From NCBI RefSeq assembly GCF_024171565.1, contig NZ_JALJZZ010000002.1, positions 124,001-188,000 of the forward strand: DNA of 64,000 bases. The letters run 5' to 3'. Below the pieces are notes generated by a model. The model saw only the letters and a list, made by a program, of their open reading frames with translations, ran no database searches and was not told the origin of the DNA. Of this stretch, positions 49,626 to 60,600 are shown in pieces; within the stretch, counting starts at the first letter, position 1, and each line of letters starts with the position of its first letter. The DNA comes from Okibacterium sp. HSC-33S16 (GTDB taxonomy: Bacteria; Actinomycetota; Actinomycetes; Actinomycetales; Microbacteriaceae). A program made the position numbers and the translations under genes.

Positions 49626-50963
49626 ATGTCAAACAACACGCGCAAGGCGGCGTTCATTGCCGCAGTCGCCGCCTTTGCACTCGCGCTTTCAAGCTGCGCG
49701 GGCACAGCCCCAGGCGCCGACCCCACCAACGTCAACCCAGAAGGAGAAATCGTTCCACGCGAGATTTCCTGGCTTCTCTCTCGCCCAGCGGATGGGGGTG
49801 TCATCACCGCGATGGAACAGATCGCCGAGGCGTATGCCGAGAAACACCCGGGTTTCTCGTTGAATTTGATCACCACACCGGACCGTCCGTCATACATCCA
49901 GAAGTACGAGACCCTAGCCGCCGCGAACAAACTCCCTGAGCTCTTCGACACTGATGCAACCCCGTTCGCGCAGAAGCTCGCAGAGCAGGGACGCATGGTC
50001 GATGTCGATGCGTTGCTGAAAGACCTCGACCTAGCCGATGGATATCGAGACGCCGCTCTGAACTATCAGCGCTTCGATGACGGTTCGCTGTACATGGTGC
50101 CGTTTGAGTTCCAGCTCGAGACCTTCTGGTACAACTCGACTGTGTTTGAAGACGCCGGTGTCGAGATCCCCGCGACGCTCGACGACTTTCCGCAGATGTG
50201 CGAGGCGCTCCGCGCCGAAGGGGTCACGCCGATCGCGCTCGACGGACAAGACCAGTGGCCACTGGAGCGGTACATGGCCTATTACCCCTTCCGCATGGCG
50301 GGGCCGGAGTATATCCAGGACTTGAAGAACGGTGACGCCGCCTTCTCCGATCCCGCTGGCCGGGCCGCGGCCGAGTGGCTGTACGAACTGGGCCAGGCTG
50401 GATGCTTCCAGGAGGGCTTCTCGTCCACCGGATACGCGGATGCGCAGGCCTTGTTCACGTCCGGCCGTGCCGCTGTCTACAACATCGGTACGTGGGAGCT
50501 GAGCAACCTCGCAACGGAATCACTCGACCCGGCGATGCGGGACTCGATCGACTACTTCACCCTGCCAACCATCGACGGTGCCGTCACCGAGGACAACGAG
50601 TACGTCACCCCGTCGGGCATCGGTATGGCTGTCAACTCGAAGACGTACGACCCGCTCGTGCGGGACTTCCTCGCTTTCGCGCTCTCAAAGTACCCGGAGG
50701 TCTACGCTGCGACCGGCGCCCTATCTCCGACGACGACCGCGGAAACCACCGTTCCCGCTGACGCGACCGAACTGTACACGCGCGCCGTTGAGCAAGCAGA
50801 CGAGGTAGGCGAGGCGATCGCGATGCCGTGGGACACTCAACTCGATCCAGCGACCAACACTCGACTGCAGCAGGAACTGACGCTTCTCGTTCAGGGTGAC
50901 ATCACACCCGATGAGTTCATCGAGACCATGGATGCGAGCTTGAAGGAGAACATCGATGACTGA
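49626..50963 (+). CDS. ABC transporter sugar-binding lipoprotein (CUT1)
   Basis: A 445-residue extracellular solute-binding protein, family 1. Signal and lipobox ALSSC place the lipid-modified Cys near residue 24. The fold is seen in EISWLLSRPADGG, EKHPGFSLNLITTPDRPSYI, FEFQLETFWYN and AAVYNIGTWELSN. GGAG 10 bp upstream supports ATG 49626 over an earlier ATG at 49611. By context it delivers fructo-oligosaccharides or sucrose to the two permeases. No ATPase gene is in the cluster, so a shared MsiK/UgpC-type ATPase elsewhere is likely. Confidence 0.92.
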   Translation: MSNNTRKAAFIAAVAAFALALSSCAGTAPGADPTNVNPEGEIVPREISWLLSRPADGGVITAMEQIAEAYAEKHPGFSLNLITTPDRPSYIQKYETLAAANKLPELFDTDATPFAQKLAEQGRMVDVDALLKDLDLADGYRDAALNYQRFDDGSLYMVPFEFQLETFWYNSTVFEDAGVEIPATLDDFPQMCEALRAEGVTPIALDGQDQWPLERYMAYYPFRMAGPEYIQDLKNGDAAFSDPAGRAAAEWLYELGQAGCFQEGFSSTGYADAQALFTSGRAAVYNIGTWELSNLATESLDPAMRDSIDYFTLPTIDGAVTEDNEYVTPSGIGMAVNSKTYDPLVRDFLAFALSKYPEVYAATGALSPTTTAETTVPADATELYTRAVEQADEVGEAIAMPWDTQLDPATNTRLQQELTLLVQGDITPDEFIETMDASLKENIDD

Positions 50964-51912
50964 ATTAGCTCCTGCCGGGGTGGGTGCGAGGCCTTCGCGG
51001 CCGCCCCGGCGACGGCCGATGTCGACGTCGATGCTCCCTCGTCGATCTGCGCTGTCGGTGGCAATATTTCTCGTTCCCCCGCTCATTCTCTACGGTGTGG
51101 CGGTCCTACTTCCGATCGTGCAGTCGCTGTTTCTTAGCCTGTTCAAGTGGGACGGCATCACCGACATGGCATTCGTCGGCCTTGACAACTACGTGAAGAT
51201 GCTGACCCGAGACGACGTTTTCTGGCCGGTATTCGGTAACGCACTCGGATACCTGGCGATCTGCCTGATCCTGCAGCTCGGCGGAGCTTTGGTCGTCGCG
51301 GGCCTGCTCACAGCGCTCCCCCGAGCGCGTGAGCTGGTGAAGACGCTGTACCTCTTACCGGCCGTCATCTCGACTGTCGCGATCGCCATCCTGTTCCAAC
51401 GCCTGTACGCACTCGAACCCGCGGGGCTGTTCAACCAGATCCTCGAGTGGATCGGCCTGGGCGGCTTGCAGACGGCGTGGCTCTCGAACGTGCAAACCGT
51501 GTTGGCTGCGGTGTCGATCCCCGAGGGCTGGCGGTTCACCGGACTTTACATGCTCATCATCTATGCAGCTCTCATCGCCGTGCCCCGCGATCTCGAGGAG
51601 GCTGCTCGGCTGGACGGCGCATCGTGGTGGCAGGTGTTCTGGCGCATTCGTTTCCCGTACATCCGGCCCGTGTGGATCACGACGACCATCATGGCGACCA
51701 CGTTCGCCTTGCGAGGGTTCGACATCCCTTACCTGCTCACCAATGGTGGCCCCGGTCAGTCATCGGAGTTGCTGACCACCTACATGTATAAGACGGCGTT
51801 CGTCCACACCGACTATGGCTACGCCAGCGCGATCTCCATGTTCATCGTCGTCGAGTGCCTCGTCGCTGTCGGCCTCATCTTGCTCTTGCTTCGTCGAAGG
51901 GACGACTCGTGA
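50956..51912 (+). CDS. ABC sugar permease, MalF type
   Basis: A 318-residue permease with six membrane helices and the EAA loop EEAARLDGASWWQVFWRIRFP that docks the ATPase. A basic 30-residue N-terminal tail precedes helix 1. Start ATG overlaps the end of the binding-protein gene by 8 bp. Confidence 0.93.
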   Translation: MTELAPAGVGARPSRPPRRRPMSTSMLPRRSALSVAIFLVPPLILYGVAVLLPIVQSLFLSLFKWDGITDMAFVGLDNYVKMLTRDDVFWPVFGNALGYLAICLILQLGGALVVAGLLTALPRARELVKTLYLLPAVISTVAIAILFQRLYALEPAGLFNQILEWIGLGGLQTAWLSNVQTVLAAVSIPEGWRFTGLYMLIIYAALIAVPRDLEEAARLDGASWWQVFWRIRFPYIRPVWITTTIMATTFALRGFDIPYLLTNGGPGQSSELLTTYMYKTAFVHTDYGYASAISMFIVVECLVAVGLILLLLRRRDDS

Positions 51913-52817
51913 CTGCTCCCGCACTAACCCGACCTGCCAAGCATCTGCCACCAGTGCAGCCGAGCCAGCGAAGAAGCGTCCGCTCTCCGAAGCTTCGAGC
52001 CCAGCGCACACTGCTGACTGTGACGATCGTGATCATCGTGATCGTGCAGGTCTACCCCCTCGCTTGGTTGTTCCTTACAAGCTTTCGCACCGCAGCCGAC
52101 TTCGCCGGCGGCAATCCATTCGCGCTTCCCTCCGAGTTCACACTCGACAACTACGACCGAGCATTCGCGACCGGCAACCTCGGGTTAAACATCATCAACA
52201 GCCTCATCGTCACCCTCGGAGCGAGCGCCCTCATCGTCGGGGCAGGCATGATGGCTGCTTTCGCCCTACAAGTGCTCGGATTCCGCTTCAGCGGACTCAT
52301 TCGCGGACTCTTCTTGTTAGGGATCATCGTGCCCGTGCAGATCGCGCTAGTACCGCTATTCATTGACTACTCGCAAGTCGGACTGCTGGACACGCACCTC
52401 TCAATGATTATCCCGTTAGCGGCCTTCGCACTGCCGATGGCCGTGTACCTCTTCTCCTCGTTCTACGAATACATCCCACGAGAGATGTATGAGGCCGCGT
52501 CTCTCGATGGAGCCGGTCCGTACCGCATCTTCGCTCAGATCACATTCCCGCTGTCGGTGAACACGATCATCACGGTTGTGTTGGTCAACAGTATTTTCAT
52601 TTGGAACGATTTCATCTTCGCGAACACTTTCGTGCTTTCCGACGGTTTGAAGACCATCCCGCTTGGCCTGCAGAACTATATCGGTGCAATGGGCAACACT
52701 GACTGGACGGCGACGTTTGCCGCCGTGTGCGTCACGGTAACACCGCTGCTGTTGGTGTTCCTCGTGCTGAACAAGGCAATGATTAGCGGTCTCGAGAGCG
52801 GAGCAACCAAGGGATGA
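51909..52817 (+). CDS. ABC sugar permease, MalG type
   Basis: A 302-residue permease with six helices and the EAA loop MYEAASLDGAGPYRIFAQIT. GTG 51909-51911 overlaps the stop of the MalF-type gene by 4 bp (GTGA). It forms the heterodimeric channel with that protein. Confidence 0.93.
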   Translation: MTAPALTRPAKHLPPVQPSQRRSVRSPKLRAQRTLLTVTIVIIVIVQVYPLAWLFLTSFRTAADFAGGNPFALPSEFTLDNYDRAFATGNLGLNIINSLIVTLGASALIVGAGMMAAFALQVLGFRFSGLIRGLFLLGIIVPVQIALVPLFIDYSQVGLLDTHLSMIIPLAAFALPMAVYLFSSFYEYIPREMYEAASLDGAGPYRIFAQITFPLSVNTIITVVLVNSIFIWNDFIFANTFVLSDGLKTIPLGLQNYIGAMGNTDWTATFAAVCVTVTPLLLVFLVLNKAMISGLESGATKG

Positions 52818-53833
52818 GCACTGCAGAGCACGGTAAGAGCACCTCGGGCATCACCATGCGCGACGTCGCTAAGGCCGCGGGCGTTTCGGTAGCGACGGTG
52901 TCACATGTTGTGAACAACAAGCCTGGCGCTCGTATCGGCGATGATGCTCGACGCAGAGTGCAGGAGACAGTCACCGAGCTCGGCTATCGTCCGAACGCAC
53001 TTGCGAAGACCCTCTCAGAAGGTACCTCCCGCTTCATCGGCCTCGTCGCGGACGCGATCGCCACGACTCCCTTCGCCGGCCAGATCATCCACGGTGCGCA
53101 GGATGAGGCCTGGAAGCATGGGTACGTACTGCTCGTCGCTAACACCGACGGCAACACGGCCGCAGAAGACGAAGCGATCGCCATGATGCTTGAACATCAG
53201 GTACGCGGCATTCTCTATTCGACCTGGTACCACCGAGAGATCGTCGTTCCGGAAGCGCTGCATCAGACCGACTCGGTGCTTGTGGACTGCTTTGCTGACG
53301 GAAGCGGGCTCCCCGCTGTCGTGCCCGATGAAGAGCAAGGAGGGCGCACGGCCACGGAAGAACTCTTGGCCGCCGGTCACCGCAGGATCGCGTTCATTAA
53401 CACGACGACGCCCTCACCAGCCCAGAGCGGACGCCTTGCCGGCTACCGCTCAGCCCTTGAGCTGGCAGGAATCACCTTCGACGAATCGCTCGTATTCGCC
53501 GCCGCGCCCGAGCAAGAAGGGGGATACGCTGCCGCGCCGCGGATCATCGACTCGACAGCCACAGCTGTGTTCTGCCACAACGACCGCGTCGCCATGGGCC
53601 TTTATGACGGGCTCCGAGAGCAAGGGCTCCGAATCCCAGACGACATCGCCGTCATCGGGTTCGACAACCAGGACGTCATTGCGGCGCATCTTCGTCCGCC
53701 GCTTTCAACCGTGGCTCTCCCTCACTACGAACTCGGTGCCGCGGGCGTGCGGTTACTCCTTGGCCTTGACCCGGCGACGGCGACAGATCCGCTGAAGGTC
53801 GCCTGCCCGCTCATCCAGCGGCAATCGATCTGA
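52814..53833 (+). CDS. LacI-family repressor of the fructan operon
   Basis: A 339-residue regulator. HTH and hinge are MRDVAKAAGVSVATVSHVVN and YRPNALAKTLSEG, followed by a periplasmic-binding-like sensor (FIGLVADAIATTPFAGQIIH, IAVIGFDNQDV). Start ATG overlaps the MalG-type stop by 4 bp. As a gene inside the operon it would be autoregulated through the operators at 47985-48045. Confidence 0.93.
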   Translation: MSTAEHGKSTSGITMRDVAKAAGVSVATVSHVVNNKPGARIGDDARRRVQETVTELGYRPNALAKTLSEGTSRFIGLVADAIATTPFAGQIIHGAQDEAWKHGYVLLVANTDGNTAAEDEAIAMMLEHQVRGILYSTWYHREIVVPEALHQTDSVLVDCFADGSGLPAVVPDEEQGGRTATEELLAAGHRRIAFINTTTPSPAQSGRLAGYRSALELAGITFDESLVFAAAPEQEGGYAAAPRIIDSTATAVFCHNDRVAMGLYDGLREQGLRIPDDIAVIGFDNQDVIAAHLRPPLSTVALPHYELGAAGVRLLLGLDPATATDPLKVACPLIQRQSI

Positions 53834-53841
53834 GAACGCCC

Positions 53842-55302
53842 ATGCCCACATCAAAAGGTCAAGTATCTCGACCCGCATTCCACTTCACGCCGCAACGCAA
53901 CTGGATGAACGACCCCAACGGGCTCGTCTACCATCGAGGTGTCTGGCACCTCTACTTCCAGTACAACCCCGAGAACGCAGATTGGGGCAACATGAGCTGG
54001 GGCCACGCCACCAGCCCCGATCTCCAGCACTGGACCGAGCATCCCGTTGCCCTGCGCTACAGGGAAGGAGAACAGATCTTCTCCGGTTCAATCGTCGCAT
54101 CGACAGTCAACGGCACCGAGCAACTGACGGCCTACTATACGAGCGCCTATGGCGATCACCGGCAAGCGCAATCGACGGCAACCAGCCACGACGGCGGATT
54201 CACCTGGCAGCTTAATCCCAACAACCCCGTCCTCGACCGGGGCACGAGCGCCTTCCGCGACCCAAAAGTCATCCGCTACACCAACCGGAACGGCGACTTC
54301 CAGTGGATTCTCCTAGCCGTCGAAGCCGATGACCGACAGGTACTGTTCTATGCGTCGAGCGATCTCCGCTCATGGGAATACCTCAGTACTTTCGGCCCGA
54401 TTGGCGACGAAGGCCTCGTGTGGGAATGCCCGGACTTGTTTCCGCTGGCCGTCGATGGCGACCCTGAATGCATCCGTTGGGTTTTGGTGCTCAGCACGAA
54501 CCCAGTCGGTCATGACGCAGACGCGGACGGCTCGTCAATGAGTTATTTCGTCGGCCAGTTCGACGGGGTTTCGTTCATCGCGGAGACCCAGGAGCTGACG
54601 CGCGTGGATCACGGACGTGACTTTTACGCAGGAGTCACCTTTGACAGCGCGCCCGGAGGGGAGGTCATCCTGCTCGGGTGGATGAGCAACTGGCGCTACG
54701 CCACCGCGTTCCCCACGGCACCATGGCGGGGCGCGATGTCGATCCCACGCCGGCTTTCGCTCCGCGTCCTCGATGGCACGCCGCGCCTCATGCAGGAACC
54801 TCCCGCCTTTGTCAGCGAGCACCTCGCGAAGGCGGTACCGGCCACCGTGTTCGGCGCTGATCCGCCGTTCAGCCTTAGCCTGAGCGGCCACTCGCTCATC
54901 GACTTACGATGGGACCCCGCCACCTCCGGAGTCCTCCGGCTGCGCCTGCAAGGCGACACCGATTCGAAAGTCGAGATCATTCATTCATCCACCTCCCAGA
55001 CGCTCCACATCACACGATCCGGGCCCGTGTTGGAGGCTTTGCACCCGGATTTCGCGTCGAGGAGCACGGTCGAGCTTGCTACCGGTGGCGCGGCACGGCT
55101 CCTGTTGATTCTTGATGGGCCGCTGCTGGAGGTGTTCGTTGGCAACGGAGAGTCCACGGTCTCAAATCTCGTTGTTCCCGGTAGAAGCGCGGTGACCGCG
55201 ACTCTCGAGACCGAACGGCACACCCCCGTCACCGTGACCTCCGTCGACCTGGCACAGTCAGAGAGAATCACCACGCCGGCCGCTCTCGACCATTCTGACT
55301 AG
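53842..55302 (+). CDS. GH32 levanase/beta-fructofuranosidase (canonical)
   Basis: A 486-residue GH32 enzyme without signal peptide. The canonical nucleophile motif WMNDPNG (D24), SAFRDPKV (RDP) and VWECPDLF (EC) are all present, with GHATSPDLQHW typical of the propeller. A C-terminal beta-sandwich starts near residue 335. It hydrolyses sucrose or fructan oligomers in the cytoplasm after import. Eight bp after the LacI stop. Confidence 0.93.
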   Translation: MPTSKGQVSRPAFHFTPQRNWMNDPNGLVYHRGVWHLYFQYNPENADWGNMSWGHATSPDLQHWTEHPVALRYREGEQIFSGSIVASTVNGTEQLTAYYTSAYGDHRQAQSTATSHDGGFTWQLNPNNPVLDRGTSAFRDPKVIRYTNRNGDFQWILLAVEADDRQVLFYASSDLRSWEYLSTFGPIGDEGLVWECPDLFPLAVDGDPECIRWVLVLSTNPVGHDADADGSSMSYFVGQFDGVSFIAETQELTRVDHGRDFYAGVTFDSAPGGEVILLGWMSNWRYATAFPTAPWRGAMSIPRRLSLRVLDGTPRLMQEPPAFVSEHLAKAVPATVFGADPPFSLSLSGHSLIDLRWDPATSGVLRLRLQGDTDSKVEIIHSSTSQTLHITRSGPVLEALHPDFASRSTVELATGGAARLLLILDGPLLEVFVGNGESTVSNLVVPGRSAVTATLETERHTPVTVTSVDLAQSERITTPAALDHSD

Positions 55303-55412
55303 CTCGCTTAACCCGCCGAGCTCCACTACCGCTACCACCCCGCTGTAGGTGCATCTCGCATCGAGTCCGCCGCAACACCGCTCTTCCCAAATGATCACGA
55401 CAGGACATGTTT

Positions 55413-56363
55413 ATGACCGCCGAAACAACTCGAGCCCCTGTGGGTGGGGCGCCAGACGTGCTCGTCGTCGGGGAAGCGCTCATCGACGTTGTGCACCGCG
55501 CCGATGGGACGTTCAGCGAGGCGCCCGGCGGTAGCCCGGCCAACGTAGCGCTGGCGCTTGGCCGCTTGGAGCGCAATCCACGTTTACTGACATCACTCGG
55601 GGATGACGACGGCGGGCGCGCCGTGCGCGCCTGGCTGGAAGCCTCGGGCGTTATCGTGCAGGGACGGCCCACCGCACGTACCTCGACCGCGGTGGCGCAC
55701 CTTGACGCGCACGGAGCCGCTACCTACGAATTCGCGATCTCGTCGGAGATCGACGCCGACGGTGTCGATCTTGCGGATGTGCTCCACATCGGATCGATCG
55801 CCGCGATTCTCGAACCGGGAGCCGCATCGGTCGCCCGACTGCTCGATCGCCACCATGACCGAGCGCTCGTCTGCTACGACCCGAACATCCGGCCGACCCT
55901 CATCCGCGATGAGGGTGCCGTGCGGCAGCGGGTGCTCTCACTCATCGAGCGGTCCGATGTCATTAAGGCGAGCGATGAGGATGCCGCATGGCTGTATCCG
56001 GGAGAGGATGTTGCGGCGGTCGCGCGACGGTGGTTACGATCTGGCCCGGCGCTCGTGGTTATCACCAAGGGGTCGGCAGGAGCGCTTGCCGTCACACGCG
56101 GTTTTGAAGTCAGGGTTGGCAGTACACGCACCGAGGTGATCGACACGGTCGGCGCGGGTGACACTTTCATGGGCGCGCTCATCGACGGTTTGGTTGCTGA
56201 AGGTGCTTTCGGGAGCAAAGCAAGGCAAACACTGATGTCACTCAATAAGGCGCACCTCACAGGTCTGTTGAATAGGAGTGGCCGTGCTGCCGCTGTCACC
56301 GTCTCTCGCGTCGGCGCCAACCCGCCCACACGGACCGAATTGGGTGCTGCGATTGAGCCATGA
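55413..56363 (+). CDS. PfkB-family carbohydrate kinase (probable fructokinase)
   Basis: A 316-residue ribokinase-fold kinase with GGSPANVALALGRL (PfkB signature 1), ICYDPNIR-type VCYDPNIRPTLIRD and TVGAGDTFMGALIDGL (signature 2, catalytic Asp). By position after the levanase gene it most likely phosphorylates fructose to fructose-6-phosphate. ATG 55413 is preferred over 55407 since AGGA is better spaced from it. Confidence 0.9.
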   Translation: MTAETTRAPVGGAPDVLVVGEALIDVVHRADGTFSEAPGGSPANVALALGRLERNPRLLTSLGDDDGGRAVRAWLEASGVIVQGRPTARTSTAVAHLDAHGAATYEFAISSEIDADGVDLADVLHIGSIAAILEPGAASVARLLDRHHDRALVCYDPNIRPTLIRDEGAVRQRVLSLIERSDVIKASDEDAAWLYPGEDVAAVARRWLRSGPALVVITKGSAGALAVTRGFEVRVGSTRTEVIDTVGAGDTFMGALIDGLVAEGAFGSKARQTLMSLNKAHLTGLLNRSGRAAAVTVSRVGANPPTRTELGAAIEP

Positions 56364-56556
56364 ACGATGCGTGTTCGGAACGCGGTGGGCTCATGTGGAA
56401 GGAACTCGCGATCCCCAAACTCGAGCACCGCACCAGTCAGAGCGTCGCTACGCGCATGTCCTGCGAATTGCTTTGCGAGAATTCTTTGATTCAAGGGAAC
56501 TACAAGGTGATGCCTCATATGGATCCCTCGTCACCAGCACAGTTACCCTCAGCCCG

Positions 56557-57486
56557 CTAACCGGGAAGCGAGGCGTCCTCAGAATGAGGCAGCCGAGGCA
56601 CCCAGCACCGCACAGCGGCTCGATAGCGCTGGAACTCAGCACCGAAGCGTTCTTCGAGGTCGGTCTCCTCAAACGGCCGAACGACATAGTTCCAGACGAG
56701 CGAACCGGCGACCGCCCACGCGACGACAAGCCATGACTCGAGAATGAGTCCGACCGCCACACCCTGGCTGATGCCCGCGAGGGCCATGGGATTGCGAACC
56801 CAACGGTAGGGACCCGCGATCACCAAGTGATTGGCCATGGCTGAGGGCAACGGCGTGCCCCGCCCGAGCGCCGACATCACAATTGCTGACCAGACGCCCA
56901 ACGCGCTGGCGCACCCGAGGAGTGTCAGCCCAACCGCCTGAGTGCCGGCCGGGAAGGAGATCGCGAGGTCCCAGCGCTGCTCGAGAAGGGCAATCACGCT
57001 CGGTATCACCACCAGGAAAAGGCCCCAGAAGACGAAAATTTGGCCGAACGTCGCGGCGACGTGACTTATCGTCGTGCGGCGAACCCGTGCGGGACGAAAG
57101 GCGAACGGACCGCGAATGATCCATCCCACGGGAACCCGACCAGTGCTCAGAAGGCTGAGGGCGACGACGGATCCCGCGGCGGCGGCGAACATCAACAGAA
57201 CTCCCCACCCTGCCTGACCCGTCACAGTGGCATAGATGGCGAGTGCTCCCGCGACCACGCAGGTCCACACGGTGCTCACGAGGGCGGCCGCTCGCGCCCC
57301 CACGGCTGCTACAGCGGAAGCGACAACAAACAATGGGATGTCCAAGATGGCGATCGTGACTGCGTTCAAATCACCGAGTGTCGAGTCCCGCACCCACGGC
57401 ACTGTGAACACGGCGATCCACCAGACGCCGCCAGCGATCGCCTGCACGCCGAAGTAAGCGCGCCCAAGCCACGCCGGTACGGTCAC
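56557..57486 (-). CDS. ICMT/PEMT-like membrane methyltransferase
   Basis: A 309-residue protein with about eight membrane helices. The C-terminal part carries the isoprenylcysteine/phospholipid methyltransferase pattern: HLVIAGPYRWVRNPMALAGI and EETDLEERFGAEFQRYRAAV. The N-terminal half is a DUF-like bundle. It would methylate a membrane-associated substrate with S-adenosylmethionine; substrate unknown. GTG start 57484-57486. The 193-bp gap before it (56364-56556) shows no gene. Confidence 0.8.
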   Translation of the reverse strand: MTVPAWLGRAYFGVQAIAGGVWWIAVFTVPWVRDSTLGDLNAVTIAILDIPLFVVASAVAAVGARAAALVSTVWTCVVAGALAIYATVTGQAGWGVLLMFAAAAGSVVALSLLSTGRVPVGWIIRGPFAFRPARVRRTTISHVAATFGQIFVFWGLFLVVIPSVIALLEQRWDLAISFPAGTQAVGLTLLGCASALGVWSAIVMSALGRGTPLPSAMANHLVIAGPYRWVRNPMALAGISQGVAVGLILESWLVVAWAVAGSLVWNYVVRPFEETDLEERFGAEFQRYRAAVRCWVPRLPHSEDASLPG

Positions 57487-57668
57487 AGTCGCAAACCCAA
57501 TTGGGCCATGGGCTCATCGTTCATGGCTCCACCGTCCCACACCGTGCGCGTCGTTCGTGTACGACCTTCGCGACACGATTCGGTTTCTTGCGCGACAGCA
57601 TCCGTTCACCTGCCGTTACTCCGTGCTCCCTAGGTTCGATGAGTCCCCCTCAAACGAAGGTTCTTTCT

Positions 57669-60600
57669 GTGTCTACGCCTCTGCCCCGGCGCATTCGCGG
57701 AGTCCTCGCTACAGCCACCGTGTGTGCGCTGAGCCTGGGCTTCGTTGCTGCCACTCCCGCTTCCGCAGCGCCCGCTCTCGGTGTTCCGCCGTTGGTCATC
57801 ACCGAGATCGTCGCGGACAACCCGGGCGACGATAACTTCGAGTACTTCGAAGTGCACAACACGACGACGGATGCTCTTCCGCTCGCGAACGCAGGCATCA
57901 CCTTCGCCTATTCTTACGTGGACTCGAGCGATCGCGCACGCGATGTGCCGCTCGCCGTTGACGGTGATGTCAGCATTGCGGCGGGCGAAACCGTTCTGTT
58001 CTGGCTCAGCTATACGTCAGGGAAAATCGACTCGACGAAGTTCACGATCGACGGTTTCCGCGACGCCGTGGGAGCGGATGCCGCGACAAACGTGGTGCGC
58101 GTGACCGGACAGGCTGGCATGGCCAACGGTGGCGATCGGGGCATCCGAATTCTCGACACCAACGGCATTGTGTCGTGGTCGCACTATCCGGTCGGGTCGA
58201 TGGGGCAGGGCCAGGCGACGCACTTCCGTCTGCCGGCCGATAGCGCTGACCTGGGAATGGACGTCTTGGCCCCGAACGCCGCGTTGAGCCCGGGCGTCGT
58301 TGACCCGGCCGCGTTCGTGCGACCGACACCCGAGCCCGACCCGGTGCCTGCGCCCGGTCCGGCCGCGAACTGGCCACTCATCGTGACCGAGATCGCTCCC
58401 GACCACGTCGGGTTCGACAACTTTGAGTTCTTCGAGGTGCATAACACCACGAATCTGCCAATTGACCTGGCGGCCGAAGGCTACAGTTTTGCCTACGGAC
58501 CGGTGGCCTCTGACGATCTGACCGGCGACAAGGCACTCACCGCTGAGACCAACCTGGTGATCGGCGCCGGCGAGACCGTGCTCTACTGGCTCAGCTACAC
58601 CGACGGCAACGTCGACTCGTTTGCGAAGACCGAGGCTGACTTCCGCACCCAGTGGGCCGTGCCCGCCGGAACTCAGGTTGCGCGCATCACCGGCCAGAAC
58701 GGCATGGCCAACACCAGCGCCCGCGGTATCCGCGTTGTTCAGACCACACCGGCCGGCGTGGAGAACGTGAGCTGGTCGCACTACCCGGTCGAGTCGGTCT
58801 CCACCACGACCACCGCACAGTTCCGGATTCCCGGCGACATCGCCGAAAACGGGCTGTCCCTCCTCGAAACGGCCGCGGCGACCCCCGGTGTCGTGAAAGA
58901 TGAGGCGCTCACCGCGCCTGAGCCCGAGCCGACACCCGGCTGGAGCCCGAAGCCCGACCCGTCGCTCACCACCGCTCGCCTGCAGGTCACTGAGCTGCTG
59001 CCCGACTCGACCAACGTCGGCGCCGCAGACGGCTTTGAGTTCATCGAGCTGTACAACGCCACGAGCGAGCCGATCGACTTCAGTGACTACACGATCAACT
59101 ACCTCTATCCCATCGACGCCACGTCGAACAGCAACGAGGTGCTCTGGCCAGCGCAACCCGATGACGTTGTGATCAAGCCGGGCACCACCCTCGTGTTCTG
59201 GATCAAAAACAGCTCGAATGCCCAGCTGGGTGCTGACGCATTCAACGCTCAGTTCGGCGCCGACCTCGAGCTCGGCACGGACCTCGTGGAGATCACCTCC
59301 GCTGGCATGGCGAACTCCGGCGCTCGCGGCATCGAAGTGAGAACCAACACCGGCTTCAGTGTGAGCCGCGCCTACTTCAACATGGGCGCAACCGACGACA
59401 CTGTCGCAGACCAGGGCATCCGGTACGCGGTCACACCCGAAGATCTTGGTCTTCAGCGGATGCTTGGACTCGCCGCAGCAACACCCGGCACGATTCAAGA
59501 AGACCAGGTTCCGGCCGGACTCATGATTGACCCGGTCGACACGACCGCACCGGTGATCACCGACCGCACAGCCACGACCATCGACCCAGCCGCGAACTTC
59601 ACGATCGAGTTGGACGTGAACGACAACGTGCAGGTGCGCACGGTGAAACTGGAGCTGTCGAACAACGTGGATGACGGCATCCGTTCGATCAATCTTGTGA
59701 GCGGTGCTGATGGGATGTACCGCTCCGTGGTGAACGCCGCCGACCTGATTGGCAAGAAGTGGTACGAGTACACGGTCACCGCGCGTGACGGCTCGAACAT
59801 CACGACCACAGAGACGCGCCGTGTGGCGGTCGACGGTGTGAACACCGACCCGATTCGGCTGAATGTCACCGACGGCCAGTATGTGGGCGGCGACCCCACG
59901 GTGATCGCGGCGGGCGACGACTACCCGAGCGATCTCGAGCTGAGCATCGACGGCACCCCGATCGAGGGCAGCCCGAGCCTGGAGAGCGCACCGACCTTCG
60001 TGTTCGAAGCGGGCAGCGTCAACACCTTCTTCCAGAACGGTGTGCGCATCGGCGACGACGTGCTGACCATCTTCGACGACGGCATCCCGTCGGGCTTCGA
60101 GACGGTCGTCACTCCGGTGCCGCTCGACTACGTGGTTGAGGGCGACGAACTCGTTGTGAGCATCTGGGCCGGAACCAAGGCCGCTCCGGAGATTGACCTC
60201 AACGAAAACAACGATGACTTCCAGGTGAAGGGAATGCGACTGGTCCTTCCGGACGGTCGCACGCTCACACCGGCGCGATACGACAGCCCTGCGACGGTGC
60301 TCGAAATGGGTGACAGTGCGGGCAAGCTTGACTTCTACGACGCGCGCTTCACACTGCCGACTGACGCCTTCACGGGCGAGTCGATCGTGTGGAACACCGC
60401 GGACGCCACCGACGGCGAGCACGTTGTGTCGGCGACGAATGGCGCGGCCACACTCAGCCGCACAGTGATCGTCGACAACACGGCCCCAGCGGTCACCTCG
60501 TCGATCGTTGACGGAACGGCCTACCAGGGCGAGATCCGTATCGAGGCCGAGATTAGCGACGCGGGCGCCGGGGTCGGTTCGTACACGGCCACCCTCGACG

